Source: Corydoras sp. C115
Lineage: Eukaryota; Chordata; Actinopteri; Siluriformes; Callichthyidae
DNA length: 64,000 nt
Assembly (NCBI GenBank): GCA_019802505.1
Contig: JAFMOC010000199.1
Span: 310,001-374,000, forward strand
Reading direction: 5' to 3'
Shown here: positions 54,181 to 63,756 of the stretch, in pieces
Position numbering within the stretch: the first letter of the stretch is position 1
Layout: each line of letters starts with the position of its first letter
Made by a program: the position numbers and the translations under genes
Notes under the pieces: generated by a model
Told to the model about the DNA's origin: nothing
Seen by the model: the letters and a program-made list of their open reading frames with translations, nothing else
Databases searched by the model: none

Positions 54181-55912
54181 GAGGTAAGTCTGTTTCCTCT
54201 ACTCCTCTTTCTCATCCCCCTGCTCTCATAGATTCCGGCTCAGAAATTAATCTTATTCATGAGGGTCTTGTTTCCAAACTGGGTGCATCTTTCAATGAAC
54301 TCAGTCATCCCCAGAATTTACATGATTATTTCTGGCAATCATGATGAAAACTTGACATTTTTTGTAATCAAATCTCCACAATGGAGTTTCCATGTTCTCC
54401 CCGTGTCTGCGTGGGTTTCCTCCGGGTTCTCCGGTTTCCTCCCACAGTCCAAAAACATGGATCAAGTCAATTGAATTCTCCAAATTGCCCCATATAGAGT
54501 GTGTATGTGTGAGTGAGTGTGTGCCCAGCGATGGATTGGCGCCCTGTCCTGGGTCTATCTGCCCAGCGCCCGAGATGTTCTCCCCTGGATGGGCATGGGG
54601 AACCCCACCGCGACCCTAATAGAGGATGAAGCGGGAGATAATGAATGAATGAATCTTCACAATGCCCCTTAGTTCTTGGTTTCCCCTTGTTGGCACTCCA
54701 CAATCCCCAGATCAACTGGCAACAGAGTAGGATCACGTCTTGGAGCGAGAATTGTTATGCCCACTGTCTCCGGGCTGCCACTCGATCTCCTTCCACTGTT
54801 ACCTCACTCTCCATACCATCCAGATAGGTGAATCTATCTGCTATTCCCCAACCATACCATTGTTTTAGGGAGGTCTTTAGCATGATCGAGCCTGTGAACT
54901 GCCCCCACACCGACCTTATGACTGTGCTATTGATCTCCTCCCTGGTGCTCCCCTCCCTTCCAGTTGTCTTTTCAATTTGTCCCGTCCTGAAAAAGAGGCC
55001 ATGGAAAGGTACATTTCTGAGAGTCTCGCTGCCGGTCTTATTCGCCCCTCCTCTTCTTCTTTGGTGGCAGGATTCTTCTTTGTGGAGAAAAAAGACAAGA
55101 CTCTCCACCCTTGCATTGACTATTGCGGTCTCAAGCAGATCACCGTCCACAACAAATACCCTTTACCCCTCTCCAACTCGGTGTTCGAATCCCTCCAAGG
55201 CACCACTATTTTCTCCAAACTCGACTCATGCAATTTCTACCACCTAGTGCGCATCTGCGAAGGAGACGACTGGAATACTGCCTTCAATACACCCTTGGGA
55301 CATTTCGAATACCTTGTTCTTCCCTTTGGTCTCACCAATGCTCCTGCCTGTTTCCAAGCCCTCGTCAACGATGTCTTGAGAGACTTTCTCGACTGTTTTG
55401 TGTTTGTATACCTTGATCACACGCAATGTCTACCACCTAGTGCGCATCCGCTAAGGAGACGAATGGAATACTGCCTTCAATACACCCTTGGAACATTTTG
55501 AATACCTTGTTCTTCCCTTTGGTCTCACCAATGCTTCAATCACTTTAATTTCTCTGTAACCTATCGCCTTGGTACACGCAACACTAAACCAGATGCTCTA
55601 TCCCGACTCCACTCTAGTAAGGGGGATACACCTTCCACTACCGAACTCATTCTGCCAAAATCATTGCCAGCTCAAACTGGTCCATCAGTCCACCCGCCCG
55701 GGTCATGGACGGTCAGCCGGCATTCACAGTACGCCAGCTCCTGGACTCTTGTCAATGTGATCGTGGAACCCAGTATCTGGTAGATTGGCAAGGACTATTG
55801 TCCTGGGTCCCACGCTCTGCCAAATTGGACACTGCCCTCATTCGTGAGTTCCATCGCAGACACCCTGATAAACCTGGAAGGGTGCCAAGAGGCACCCGTT
55901 GAGGGGGGGTAC
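54181..55912 (+). pseudogene. Second gypsy fragment: protease, duplicated RT, chromodomain
   Basis: Starts at protease IDSGSEINLIHEGLVSKLGA, which is interrupted by a SINE at 54384-54651 and continues CPLVLGFPLLALHNPQINWQ. RT: SRPEKEAMERYISESLAAGL, FFFVEKKDKTLHPCIDYCGL, PFGLTNAPACFQALVNDVLR and VFVYLDH, where DD is lost. A 100-base stretch (55420-55530) then repeats part of RT. An RNase H scrap, RLGTRNTKPDALSRLHSS, and a chromodomain (QYLVDWQGLLSWVPRSAKLD) follow. The polypurine tract GAGGGGGGGTAC (55901-55912) closes it. Confidence 0.85.
54384..54651 (+). mobile_element. V-SINE copy D, 5'-truncated, in gypsy protease
   Basis: It lacks the tRNA head and starts at the V domain (GAGTTTCCATGTTCTCCCCG). 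Target duplications AATCTCCACAATG (54371-54383) and AATCTTCACAATG (54652-54664) differ by one base. Removing the SINE restores an open protease frame across the junction (KSPQCPLVLGF). Confidence 0.93.
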
Positions 55913-56336
55913 TGTCATAGCCTGCACCTCCTTGTCTCTCTGACACTGCCTACTCATTAACCCTAATTACCCTTGCCTGTAGACAATCTCCTGGCAGCCT
56001 ACATAAACCACTGGGTTTCTCCTCTCCAGTGCCAAAAAATTGGTTTTCCAAACCACGTTGTGATTAGCATTCCCAGGTCCTCTGTGTATGCCTTGTGTAT
56101 CTGCAATTAACCATTTGCCTTCTCTCCTCTGTGTCTCCCAGTTGATCCACATTGCTCTCCTGGTCCTTTTTCCTGAACCCATCTTCAAAGCCACACCTTG
56201 CTTCATCACTGTCATTGCTACTTCTCATTTTACTGCCATTGCTACTCCTCATTATACTGCCTTTCTGCAAATAAACTCCTTGCATTATATCCTGCATCCG
56301 TTTGAATTGTGTTCGAAACCTGGTTCCCATTTACAC
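55913..56336 (+). repeat. Gypsy 3' LTR
   Basis: Begins TGTCATAGCCTGCACC directly after the polypurine tract. It has AAATAAACTCCTTGC near 56269 and ends about ...CATTTACACA. The right border is approximate. It lies in the dscam intron about 280 bases from an exon. Confidence 0.7.
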
Positions 56337-56612
56337 ATCCTACCAACAATATTTGAGAAGACCTTAAGGCCAAAGCTTTGAAGAACAAGTCATGCCAACA
56401 TGACATAAATAATTAAAACCAACCTATCTGAAAATTCAGGATTTGTATAAAACAATAAATTCAAATCCACCTGACATCCTATAAAAATTTTCATTTTATC
56501 ATGTCACCAGCTTCTGTTCTTTCAATTTTTGACTAAATATTACAAAAACATGCATATGTGCTACAAACATTTATTGAATTCACCAGCCTTGATTTAGTTG
56601 TTAAGTGTTTAC

Positions 56613-56804
56613 CTGTGTCTTGGGAAGGACTGTAGCTGTCACTCTCTTTGTCTACAGAACCAGTGGCACATGGAGTGGGTATCCTCCAGTCTGTGGTAAG
56701 TGTATGAGAAGACATAGGCTGATGAGGTCTGTTTAAAGTCCACTGACTGGCATGGCAGCTACGTTTTGCTTGACCAGCTTTAGCGGTATGCTGGGCAATG
56801 GTGT
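56613..56804 (-). CDS. dscam: dscam exon: cytoplasmic tail, SQWTLNRPH segment
   Basis: The exon is 192 nt, between ...TTTTAG and G|GTAAAC. The protein contains AKAGQAK, ASQWTLNRPH, LTTDWRIPTP and GSVDKESDSYSPSQDT, aligning throughout with the DSCAM tail. Two residues before SPSQD appear to be missing relative to the mammalian sequence as I recall it. The very large 19.7-kb intron follows. A gypsy 3' LTR ends only about 280 bases downstream of the donor. Confidence 0.93.
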
Positions 56805-57558
56805 CTAAAAGAAAACAGAATAGATGTCTGGCTTGGGATAAAAAAAAATGAATTAATTGCGCATATTCATAAACAAACTTTATGTTGGCTTAGAAGAGCT
56901 GTCTGGCCAACAACACGACAAACAGTTGTTGGTAGCATGTTAGTAAGCAGTTTCTAGGCCATTTTAGGCAGTTGTTATGTGGTTTCTAAGACATTCCAAG
57001 TTGATTATAAGAAGTTGGCAGGCAGGTACTAAAGTATTGTCTGCAAGAGCCTTTGTAGACATTTGTTGTTTGTGCAAGCTGTGCTAAACACTTTGGGCAA
57101 TCTGCAGTTTATTCAAACAAAAATGTTATGCTATGTATGGGTAGTTAAATTGCCACAGTAGTTAGTAGTTCGTAGTTTCTATATAAAACACAAATATTAA
57201 TAAAAAAATATGTAAATAATTGTCATCAAGTAAAATATGTTCTTCTAATCTTCTTATACAGTATGTATTATCAGGCATTGCTAAAGCAAATTCTACATTT
57301 TGTCCCGTGTATCCTCTTCTGTCACTCCAAGCAGCCTGCATGTCCTCCCGCACCACTACAACAAACATCACAAATACCAAGGGACAAATTCTTACAAGCA
57401 CAATTATTGCAATTGTTCAAAAGCCTATGAACACCTTGGGGTAATTGCCTTTAAGCATTAACCTTTAAGCATTAATCAACATTTGATTCTTGTCAAGCCA
57501 CAAAAAATAATGTAAAAACACTTTTGCGCTACAACTCAGAATAAACATTAGTACTTAC
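56805..57558 (-). other. dscam 754-bp intron
   Basis: No transposon recognised; ordinary AT-rich intron. Confidence 0.7.
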
Positions 57559-57708
57559 TAGTACCAGGTCGTGCATCTGAGACATCTACCAATGGGCCAG
57601 TAACCTGGGACATAGACTGGTAGTGAACAGTATGTGTAACGGTGGAGGACTTCTGCTTGGATATTTCCCCAAAATCATCATCTGTCAGTATTTCTGTTGA
57701 TCGGTCAT
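57559..57708 (-). CDS. dscam: dscam exon: cytoplasmic tail, HTVHYQS segment
   Basis: The exon is 150 nt and contains DDRSTEILTDDDFGEISKQK, VTHTVHYQSMSQ and TGPLVDVSDARPGT, all matching the DSCAM tail. The donor is A|GTAAGT. The acceptor is unusual: on the sense strand the AG is preceded almost directly by a (TG)n run at 57712-57746, where a pyrimidine tract would be expected. Phases fit both neighbours. The HYQS tyrosine is a possible phosphorylation site, by inference only. Confidence 0.93.
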
Positions 57709-57710
57709 CT

Positions 57711-57711
<1 letters not shown>

Positions 57712-57746
<35 letters not shown>
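57712..57746. repeat. (CA)n microsatellite at a dscam splice acceptor
   Basis: 35 bases of perfect CA on the plus strand, that is (TG)n on the dscam strand, ending three bases before the exon at 57708. Confidence 0.97.
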
Positions 57747-57749
<3 letters not shown>

Positions 57750-58004
57750 ATCATAATAAACATCGTCATTCATTTTCATGTAATATTACAACTAAGCAAG
57801 TCTTATAATGAGTCATTGCTTTAAGTGCCAATTTTTGAGAGCACTCACACTTGTTTGAGGGTATACACAACACACTCTGGGGTGAGATTCGGGAACGCTA
57901 ATAATGTCTTTAAAGACAAAAAATATGTTGCATTAAAATATGGAATGTCTGTTCACATAACAAGCTGGGAGTCAGAGCGAGGTGGGAATGAAACATTAAA
58001 TCAT

Positions 58005-58357
58005 TAATTTCATTCATTATCTTCATTTCATTCATTTATCTTATATTAGGGTCGCGGGGGGTTCCCCATGCCCATCCAGGGGAGAACGTTTCGGGCGCTG
58101 GGCAGATACAGCCAGGACAGAGCGCCAATCTATCGCTGGGCACACACTCACACACAAAGACACACACTATATGGGGCAATTTGGAGAACTCAATTGACTT
58201 GATCCATGTTTTTGGACTGTGGGAGGAAACCGGAGAACCCGGAGGAAACCCACGCGGAAACGGGGAGAACATGGAACTCCACCCAGATGGGGATTCGAAC
58301 CAGGAATCCCTAGTGCTGAGAGGCGAACGTGCTAACCACTAAGCCACCGTGCCGCCC
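58005..58357 (-). mobile_element. V-SINE copy E, full length, minus strand
   Basis: A full copy in reverse: the tRNA head with A box TGGCTTAGTGG and B-box GGTTCGAATCC near the right end, V domain, and (GAAT)n tail at the left. A perfect 12-bp duplication, ACATTAAATCAT, lies at 57993-58004 and 58358-58369. Same orientation as dscam transcription. Confidence 0.95.
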
Positions 58358-58405
58358 ACATTAAATCATGCACTGCAGGTCAAATAATAACTGACATTGA
58401 GGCTA

Positions 58406-58746
58406 TGTAACAGGTGCCTAGGGCACCTGTCACCTGTTCTGTCTTTCGTTCCGTTCGTTTGAGTTAATTAACATTCATTGCTCATTAGTTTTGGTAATTA
58501 ACTCCTTATTGCCATTGGTTTGTTTTGTGCACGTGGTCGGGTGTCTTTTTGTACTTATTTCCATTGTTTCTCGTCATCGGTGCTGGTCGTGTGTTTAATG
58601 TCACTAGTCGTTTGTACCTCACGTTTTTTGGTGCACTGCACCTTTAAATAAACCCGTTCTCTGCTACCTGCGTGCCTGGCTCCCTTCAGCGCGTGTAGAC
58701 GCGGCGGCTCTGCGCTTCCTATGCTCCGAGGTAGACCACCGTGACA
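58406..58746 (+). repeat. Solo LTR, 341 bp
   Basis: TGTAACAGGTGCC...CACCGTGACA with a perfect 5-bp duplication GGCTA (58401-58405 and 58747-58751). AAATAAACCCG near 58646 is the poly(A) signal, giving plus orientation. No interior. Confidence 0.88.
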
Positions 58747-58751
58747 GGCTA

Positions 58752-59624
58752 GGGAACAAGTTTAATAAAATCCCACCTAATCTTGAATTTTTGTACATAC
58801 ATTGCATTATTTCATGATCCTATGGCTATTACATTTGTCTTGTTTGTTGTGGATTTTCATACATGTACTATCACTTTAAGGACAGTTGTATTTTTTTTTA
58901 GGTTTTCACTGGAAAGTGTTACATAGAGTGCTAAGTGACTCTAATGCAATGCTTTGTTGATAAAACTTCTATTCTAAGTTAGCCTTGTATTAGCTGAGTT
59001 CACTACAAGACATATGCCCAATGCAGTTTTATGTGCATTCCCTGCTGATAGGGCATAGGCCTAGACCTAGGGGTATAGTCATGTATAGTCACTGTGCATA
59101 TTGTATACAAATAATTATTATTTATTTCACATGCAGGTATGTGGCAATTAGTTGTTTATTATTTTCTAAATATTATTTTTTCTAATTTGTACATTCATGG
59201 TATGAATATTATATTGAAGGTATTTTAAAAGCACTTAAATATATGCTATTTATTTAACTAAATATAAAGTCTGCCATTTGCAAACTGAGGTGCCTAGGGA
59301 TATACTGATGTATATGAGTCTATGAAAAACTGTCTACAAAATATTGTTGATTATTATTTTTTTAATGCAGGAAAAACACAGTAATGTATAAATGTATACA
59401 GAAAAAATATTTTTTTAAGTTTGTATTTCAATGAGTGTGTCCCTATACCAATTTACAGGGCCTGTTATGAGGTGTGGAAATCAGCACAACATAAGTTTTA
59501 GAATTCAAGTTTGAAAACCAGTTACTCTTTATAGGTTGCCACTTTATGTTGTTCTTATCTTCTCTGTCAGGGTAATTATAAGTAAAAAACAGCCACACAA
59601 GTTTCAAACTTCTATGTACATTTT
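58752..59624 (-). other. dscam intron, unassigned AT-rich DNA
   Basis: No coding or known repeat recognised. Confidence 0.5.
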
Positions 59625-59805
59625 CTGTCTTGGTCCTCCCAAGGTTTCTTCCTTAAATAACAACATAACAGGGATTTTTTTCTTGCCACTGTCGCTTCGG
59701 CTTGTTCTTTGGGGGTTTAAAGGCTTTTCATTCTGTAAAGTTGCTTTGTGACAATGTACTGTTGTAAAAAGCGCTATATAAATAAGTAACTTGAACTTGA
59801 ACTTA
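59625..59805 (+). repeat. LINE-tail interspersed repeat, copy 2
   Basis: Sense orientation: CTTGGTCCTCCCAAGGTTTC, GACAATGTACTGTTGTAAAA and AGCGCTATATAAATAAGTAA, then (CTTGAA)n. It is inverted relative to copies 3 and 4. Confidence 0.75.
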
Positions 59806-60157
59806 TGTTCTATGTCTCCAAATGTTAACCTTCGCCACTTCCTTCAGCATTTGCCTCACACATCATTTTCCTGTGCCCAGATGGATGTCACACAGACAAC
59901 CCTAGTAGCTGATACCCTGACCCAGTATAACTGTTGCCCAGTTATCTAATCTTTCACAGATTTTGCCTCCAGTACAGAATATAATCTAGTGGCTATGCGT
60001 GGCTATGATCATGGGGTACGCCATCAGTCTGTTGGTGTTTTGTCAGTTTGCCTGCTTTTGTTTATTTTATTTTTTATTTTTTGTTCTGGAAATTTATCCT
60101 TTTGAAGGACTTTATTTGTTCATTAAAGACTAATTGCATCGGACTATTAAATAAGTT
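59806..60157 (-). other. Spacer between inverted repeat copies
   Basis: Contains a TTATTTTATTTTTTATTTTT run and CATTAAAGACTAATTGC, possibly an LTR scrap. No coding. Confidence 0.3.
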
Positions 60158-60332
60158 GAAGTTCAATTAATTTATTTATATACCGCTTTTTACAATAATA
60201 CATTGTCACAAAGCAGCTTTACAGTGTTGTAAGCCTTTAAACCCCCAAAGAGCAAGCCAAAGCGACAGTGGCAAGAAAAAAATCCCTGTTATGTTATTTT
60301 GAGGGAGAAACCTTGGGATGACCAAGACTCAA
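60158..60332 (-). repeat. LINE-tail interspersed repeat, copy 3
   Basis: Begins TTGAAGTTCAATTAATTTAT, then ACATTGTCACAAAGCAGCTT, AAGAGCAAGCCAAAGCGACA and ACCTTGGGATGACCAAGAC. Confidence 0.75.
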
Positions 60333-60708
60333 TGCAGTTTGTGAAGATCAGCATCAAATCCAATAAAATCCAATTAACAGATGCATCTGGTGAAAGATTC
60401 AAACAGCTGTGGGTGTGTAAGGTTTTTATATTACTTTAAAGTAATTAAATAAAAAGTAATATAGTAAAGTAAAACTCATGATGAGTTGAATAGTTTAGGG
60501 AACAGATAAAATGACTGTTTGATGAACGAGCATGGGAAAGTGTAGGAATATCCGGTTGCAGGGTAAGCGGGGAGATTTGAATAATGTGATAGTCAACAGG
60601 GTCATGTCATAAATTCATACCCCTGAAGGAGGCAGAAATCAGGACCAGATGGACAAAAAGGACAACCCACTTAAGGGTCATATACCGAAGCGGGATCTTT
60701 GAGAGATC
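60333..60708 (-). other. dscam intron, unassigned
   Basis: Nothing recognised between copies 3 and 4. Confidence 0.5.
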
Positions 60709-60898
60709 AAGTTCAAGTTATTTATTTATATAGCGCTTTTTACAACAGTACATTGTCACAAAGCAGCTTTACAGAATGAAAAGCCTTTAAAACCCCAAAG
60801 AGCAAGCTAAAGCGACAGTGGCAAGAAAAAAACTCACTTTTATGTTGTTATTTAAGGAAGAAACCTTGGGAGGACCAAGACTCATCCTCCTTGAGCGG
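60709..60898 (-). repeat. LINE-tail interspersed repeat, copy 4
   Basis: Begins ATCAAGTTCAAGTTATTTAT, then TATAGCGCTTTTTACAACAG, AAGAGCAAGCTAAAGCGACA and CCTTGGGAGGACCAAGACTC. Confidence 0.75.
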
Positions 60899-61085
60899 CC
60901 AGGCAACAACAACAATGTGAACCAAAATGGCCTTTAAAGTGAGCTTCAAGCACTTTAATTTTTCCCAACATACTTCAGAAATATGCACTAATGACATTCA
61001 ATAGATTCAAGATTTAAAGTACCTTTATTTGCATGGCTGTATAATGTAAAATACTGTGAAATAATACAATACTTACACAATAAAT

Positions 61086-61088
<3 letters not shown>

Positions 61089-61141
<53 letters not shown>
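61089..61141. repeat. (TA)n microsatellite
   Basis: 53 bases of perfect TA. It follows ATTCAAGATTTAAAGTACCT, which resembles a reversed LINE tail. Confidence 0.95.
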
Positions 61142-61142
<1 letters not shown>

Positions 61143-61639
61143 CACTCCATAAATGTACAGCTTCAACTTTATTATTCTAGACACTTAAATAATCATCTTA
61201 CAAGATAAACCCTACCCAATTTCTCCTTCTATCTACCTATGGTAGTAAAATTTAAACCCACCATGAGTTCTCCCAGTTTTACTGTTATAAAGAGGTGTGT
61301 TTCTCCTTCACTACATTCCTCTTACCCTAAATGGGTATGCTCTAACTCACCCTTTTATTAGGTGTACCCTTTTATTGAAATGCCCCAGGGGTGAAGTTCA
61401 ATCTTGTATTGCATTTCTGGAAACAATCAAGGCCACCTTATGTCACCCGTTTGAGGGAAGGCCCTGCAAAGAACTTACATCTGTAGCGTAGAATGCATTA
61501 GCGTTTCAAGTCTAGATAGCCAGGTGTGGTTGGAACGAACCCACACTGATCGCTCATTTCCATGACGGTCTACAGGAGGAAGTTCAATATCAGTTAGCAG
61601 GCTGAGACTATGGGTCTTCACTGGTCTTCGACATAAGTT
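61142..61639. other. Unassigned, probably gypsy-related
   Basis: No clear domain. It lies directly upstream of a gypsy protease scrap in the same direction. Confidence 0.3.
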
Positions 61640-62560
61640 GGCTTGAAACTATGCATTGTGAACACTTTTGTTGAAATGTGGGCTTTGATCGATTCCAGTG
61701 CTGATGGGAACTTTATCGAGCAGGTGTTCTGTCAGATGTCTGATATTAATCCAGATCCACACCGTGGACAGGAGTCCCATCGTGTCTGGTTCTATTTCAC
61801 AATGCACCTCACTTCTGCATACACACTAGTTACTAGTTACTAGTTTCATACACACTAGTTACTGCCATGTAACTAATTCTAATTCTTCAACTAATTCAAA
61901 ACTCTGCAGCCCGACTCGTGTTTAACCAGCCCAAGCGAACTAATGTCACTCCATTACTCACTTCCCTCCATTGGCTTCCTGTAGCTGCTCGCATTCAGTA
62001 CAAGTCGCTGACTCTGGCATACAGAACCATTTCTGGATCTTCCCCCTCTTACCTTCACTCTATCTTTTCAAAATACACTCCGACTTGTTCACTTCGCTCC
62101 AGTGATGATTGCCGCCTGGCGATTCCACCTCACCGAGGAGCTAATTCTCACTCTGTGGCGTTCACCACTGCAAAATGGTGGAACAATCTTCCCAACTCTG
62201 TCCATAAGGCAGAATCTCTAAACAGTTTTAAGAAACTACTTAAGATGCATCTATTTAACCTGTTATAAAAAAAGGGGGGGGGGGGCGCAGCTTCGAATAA
62301 CAATCAGGTTTGATGAATTTACAGTATAGTTGGTTTTCTCCATGGCTTCTGACTTGTGGTGTTCTCATTTGTAAGTCGCTTTGGATAAAAGCGTCTGCTA
62401 AATGACAATGTAAATGTATATGTAAATGTAATGTAAAAACAATCAACTTTCTAGTAACCTTTTCCTCTTATTCTAGGTTTGCCTTAGCTACGGTGGCACG
62501 ATGCTGTCATCTCGTGGTCAAAATCCCAGATCCTGGCATGGTGCTCCCACTGTTTCCAAG
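61640..62560 (+). pseudogene. Gypsy protease fragment split by an L2 insertion
   Basis: The left piece reads ALIDSSADGNFIEQVF, the protease active-site region with DSG changed to DSS. The right piece (62475-62560) reads LRWHDAVISWSKSQILAWCS, the end of the same domain. Between them lies an L2 3' end at 61886-62435. The rest of pol is absent. Confidence 0.65.
61886..62435 (+). mobile_element. L2 LINE, 5'-truncated copy
   Basis: Begins CTTCAACTAATTCAAAACTC and matches the C-terminal ORF2 of the L2 at 43600-44020 (LTSLHWLPVAARIQYKSLTL, SDDCRLAIPPHRGANSHSVA, KWWNNLPNSVHKAESLNSF). It then has the G run, the tail AGTCGCTTTGGATAAAAGCG and (ATGTAA)n. A clear target duplication was not found. Confidence 0.85.
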
Positions 62561-62599
62561 ATTTTCTGAAGTTCCTTGAATGCTCCCGGTCAGACTCTC

Positions 62600-62825
62600 T
62601 TCTTACCTCGGTGGCTTCAGAAGTAGGAGGGGCTGCTCTGGTTTCCACACAGCAGGTTGTGGCTGCATCCTAGTTCTCTGCCTGCTGGATCTTTTTGATA
62701 GCAATTCAGTCTTTGAATTTTGGTTTTTGCCCTTTTTTAATGGTTATCTGTGTGGAAATTACTAATAAAAGCCACTAGACTGAAAGATCCTGATTCTGGT
62801 GCTTCTCCACCACTCCCAGTGTAAC
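62600..62825 (+). repeat. Possible LTR end
   Basis: CTAATAAAAGCCACTAGACT followed by CCTGATTCTGGTGC looks like the R-U5 end of a gypsy LTR following the protease scrap. Borders are unknown. Confidence 0.3.
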
Positions 62826-63249
62826 ACATACATTTTACCTGTTTTACTGCACACAGAACATTCTCTCATTCATCATATTAGCTAGCTCTTTTCCTTTTCC
62901 TTTTCCCTTAAAATGAACATTGTTAACCTGGGCCTCGTCCAATCCAGTATAATATAATTTTTGAGTTACATGTTTCATTTGGCACAGTTTTTACATTATA
63001 TGGCCTGAGCTTGGGACCGACACTAATTCATACACCCAAATACCTAGGCCTTAAGGTATTTGATTATTTATCTATAAACAGACACAGCCCATTTAAAAAA
63101 AAATAGTAATTGCCATGTTTAACCTTCTATTAATCATCATCCATCATCCATCCATTCATTGTAAGCAATAAATTATTGAGATTATTTGTTGTCAGTCAAA
63201 TCCAGAATCCATTTTGACAAATGTTATGATAGAAGGGATTAGGTTTTAC
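62826..63249 (-). other. dscam intron, unassigned
   Basis: Ordinary intron DNA next to the proximal cytoplasmic exon. Nothing recognised. Confidence 0.5.
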
Positions 63250-63365
63250 CTATTGTCTCCAATGTGTCTCTCTCCTCAATGAGCAGCTGGGCCCGTGGAA
63301 TATCAATATGCATTCGAAGGGTTGGTTGTTGTTTGGTTCCAGCATCTGGGGTTCGTGTGCTCTTG
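63250..63365 (-). CDS. dscam: dscam exon: proximal cytoplasmic tail
   Basis: The exon is 116 nt, starts with the last base of a serine codon and ends after one base. It reads K-S-T-R-T-P-D-A-G-T-K-Q-Q-P-T-L-R, then MHIDIPRAQLLIEERDT and L-E-T-I. The IDIPRAQLLIEERDT core is what separates DSCAM from DSCAML1, which has a different sequence at this place. The acceptor is TTCTTTAG and the donor is G|GTAAAA. It is followed by the 5.5-kb intron. Confidence 0.94.
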
Positions 63366-63455
63366 CTAAAGAACAAATAAACAGTGGTTCTTGCTAAAAA
63401 ATATTCTATGTGTTTAAAAATATATAGACAAGCAGTTTAATTTATTTCACTTTAC

Positions 63456-63486
63456 CTCATAAGCATTTCTGCCAAACTTTTTGCAT
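63456..63486 (-). CDS. dscam: dscam microexon (31 nt)
   Basis: This is a 31-nt microexon encoding D-A-K-S-L-A-E-M-L-M plus the first two bases of a serine codon. That peptide directly follows the RRRRREQRLKRLR anchor in DSCAM proteins. The acceptor is TTTCACAG and the donor is AG|GTAAAG. The flanking introns are only 93 and 90 bases. Because 31 is not a multiple of three, skipping it would shift the frame of the whole cytoplasmic tail, so it is probably constitutive. Confidence 0.92.
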
Positions 63487-63579
63487 CTGTGAAAGAGAAA
63501 AAACAATTGCAGCTGTCATATAACTGAGAAGATAAATTAGCTTCTCTATCATGCTTTTTGACTATGTTTGTCCACAAAC

Positions 63580-63756
63580 CACGTAAACGTTTCAGTCTCT
63601 GCTCCCGCCTTCTTCTCCTCGTAATCAGTAGAACTATGAAAACCATAGCAATGGCCACCAGGATGGTAATGATAGTAACCACCATGTTCATGTCCTCATT
63701 GCCTTGCCTGTTTTCTTGACTGGGATCCACAATCTTTATTAGTGGAGCAATAGTAC
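63580..63756 (-). CDS. dscam: dscam exon: juxtamembrane ectodomain and transmembrane helix
   Basis: The exon is 177 nt, entered after one base of a codon and left after one base. It encodes a short acidic and polar ectodomain end (VDPSQENRQGNEDMN), then a hydrophobic run of about 22 residues from MVVTII to FIVLLI, then the basic stop-transfer TRRRRREQRLKRLR typical of DSCAM. The acceptor is a clean ...TTTTTCAG. The donor is G|GTTTGT, a weak consensus, but it is the only choice that keeps frame into the next exon. Only the basic cytosolic side is strongly conserved; the helix itself is free to vary. Confidence 0.93.

Larger units (their letters stand above)
22225..63756 (-). other. dscam: dscam gene, 3' portion (seven exons)
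   Basis: This is the membrane-proximal and cytoplasmic end of a DSCAM-type neuronal adhesion receptor, which mediates homophilic recognition, self-avoidance and synaptic lamination in vertebrates. Seven exons on the minus strand chain with consistent phases and GT-AG borders into a 446-residue C-terminal segment. Motifs such as MHIDIPRAQLLIEERDT, VTHTVHYQS and SYTLV fit DSCAM rather than the paralogue DSCAML1 as I remember both families. Intron lengths from 5' to 3' are 93, 90, 5541, 754, 19680 and 14031 bases. The large ones are packed with transposons in both orientations. The extracellular exons lie outside the window. Whether this is teleost dscama or dscamb cannot be decided here. Confidence 0.93.

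Noticed and set aside
54181..56336. One intact gypsy element from 50686 to 56336
   Set aside because: Protease and chromodomain occur twice and the two end LTRs do not match, so it is a composite of at least two copies.
22225..63756. Assignment of the host gene to DSCAML1
   Set aside because: The proximal tail motif IDIPRAQLLIEERDT, the HTVHYQS exon and the SSSQESLLDSKGHLK end fit DSCAM. DSCAML1 has different residues at these places as far as I remember.
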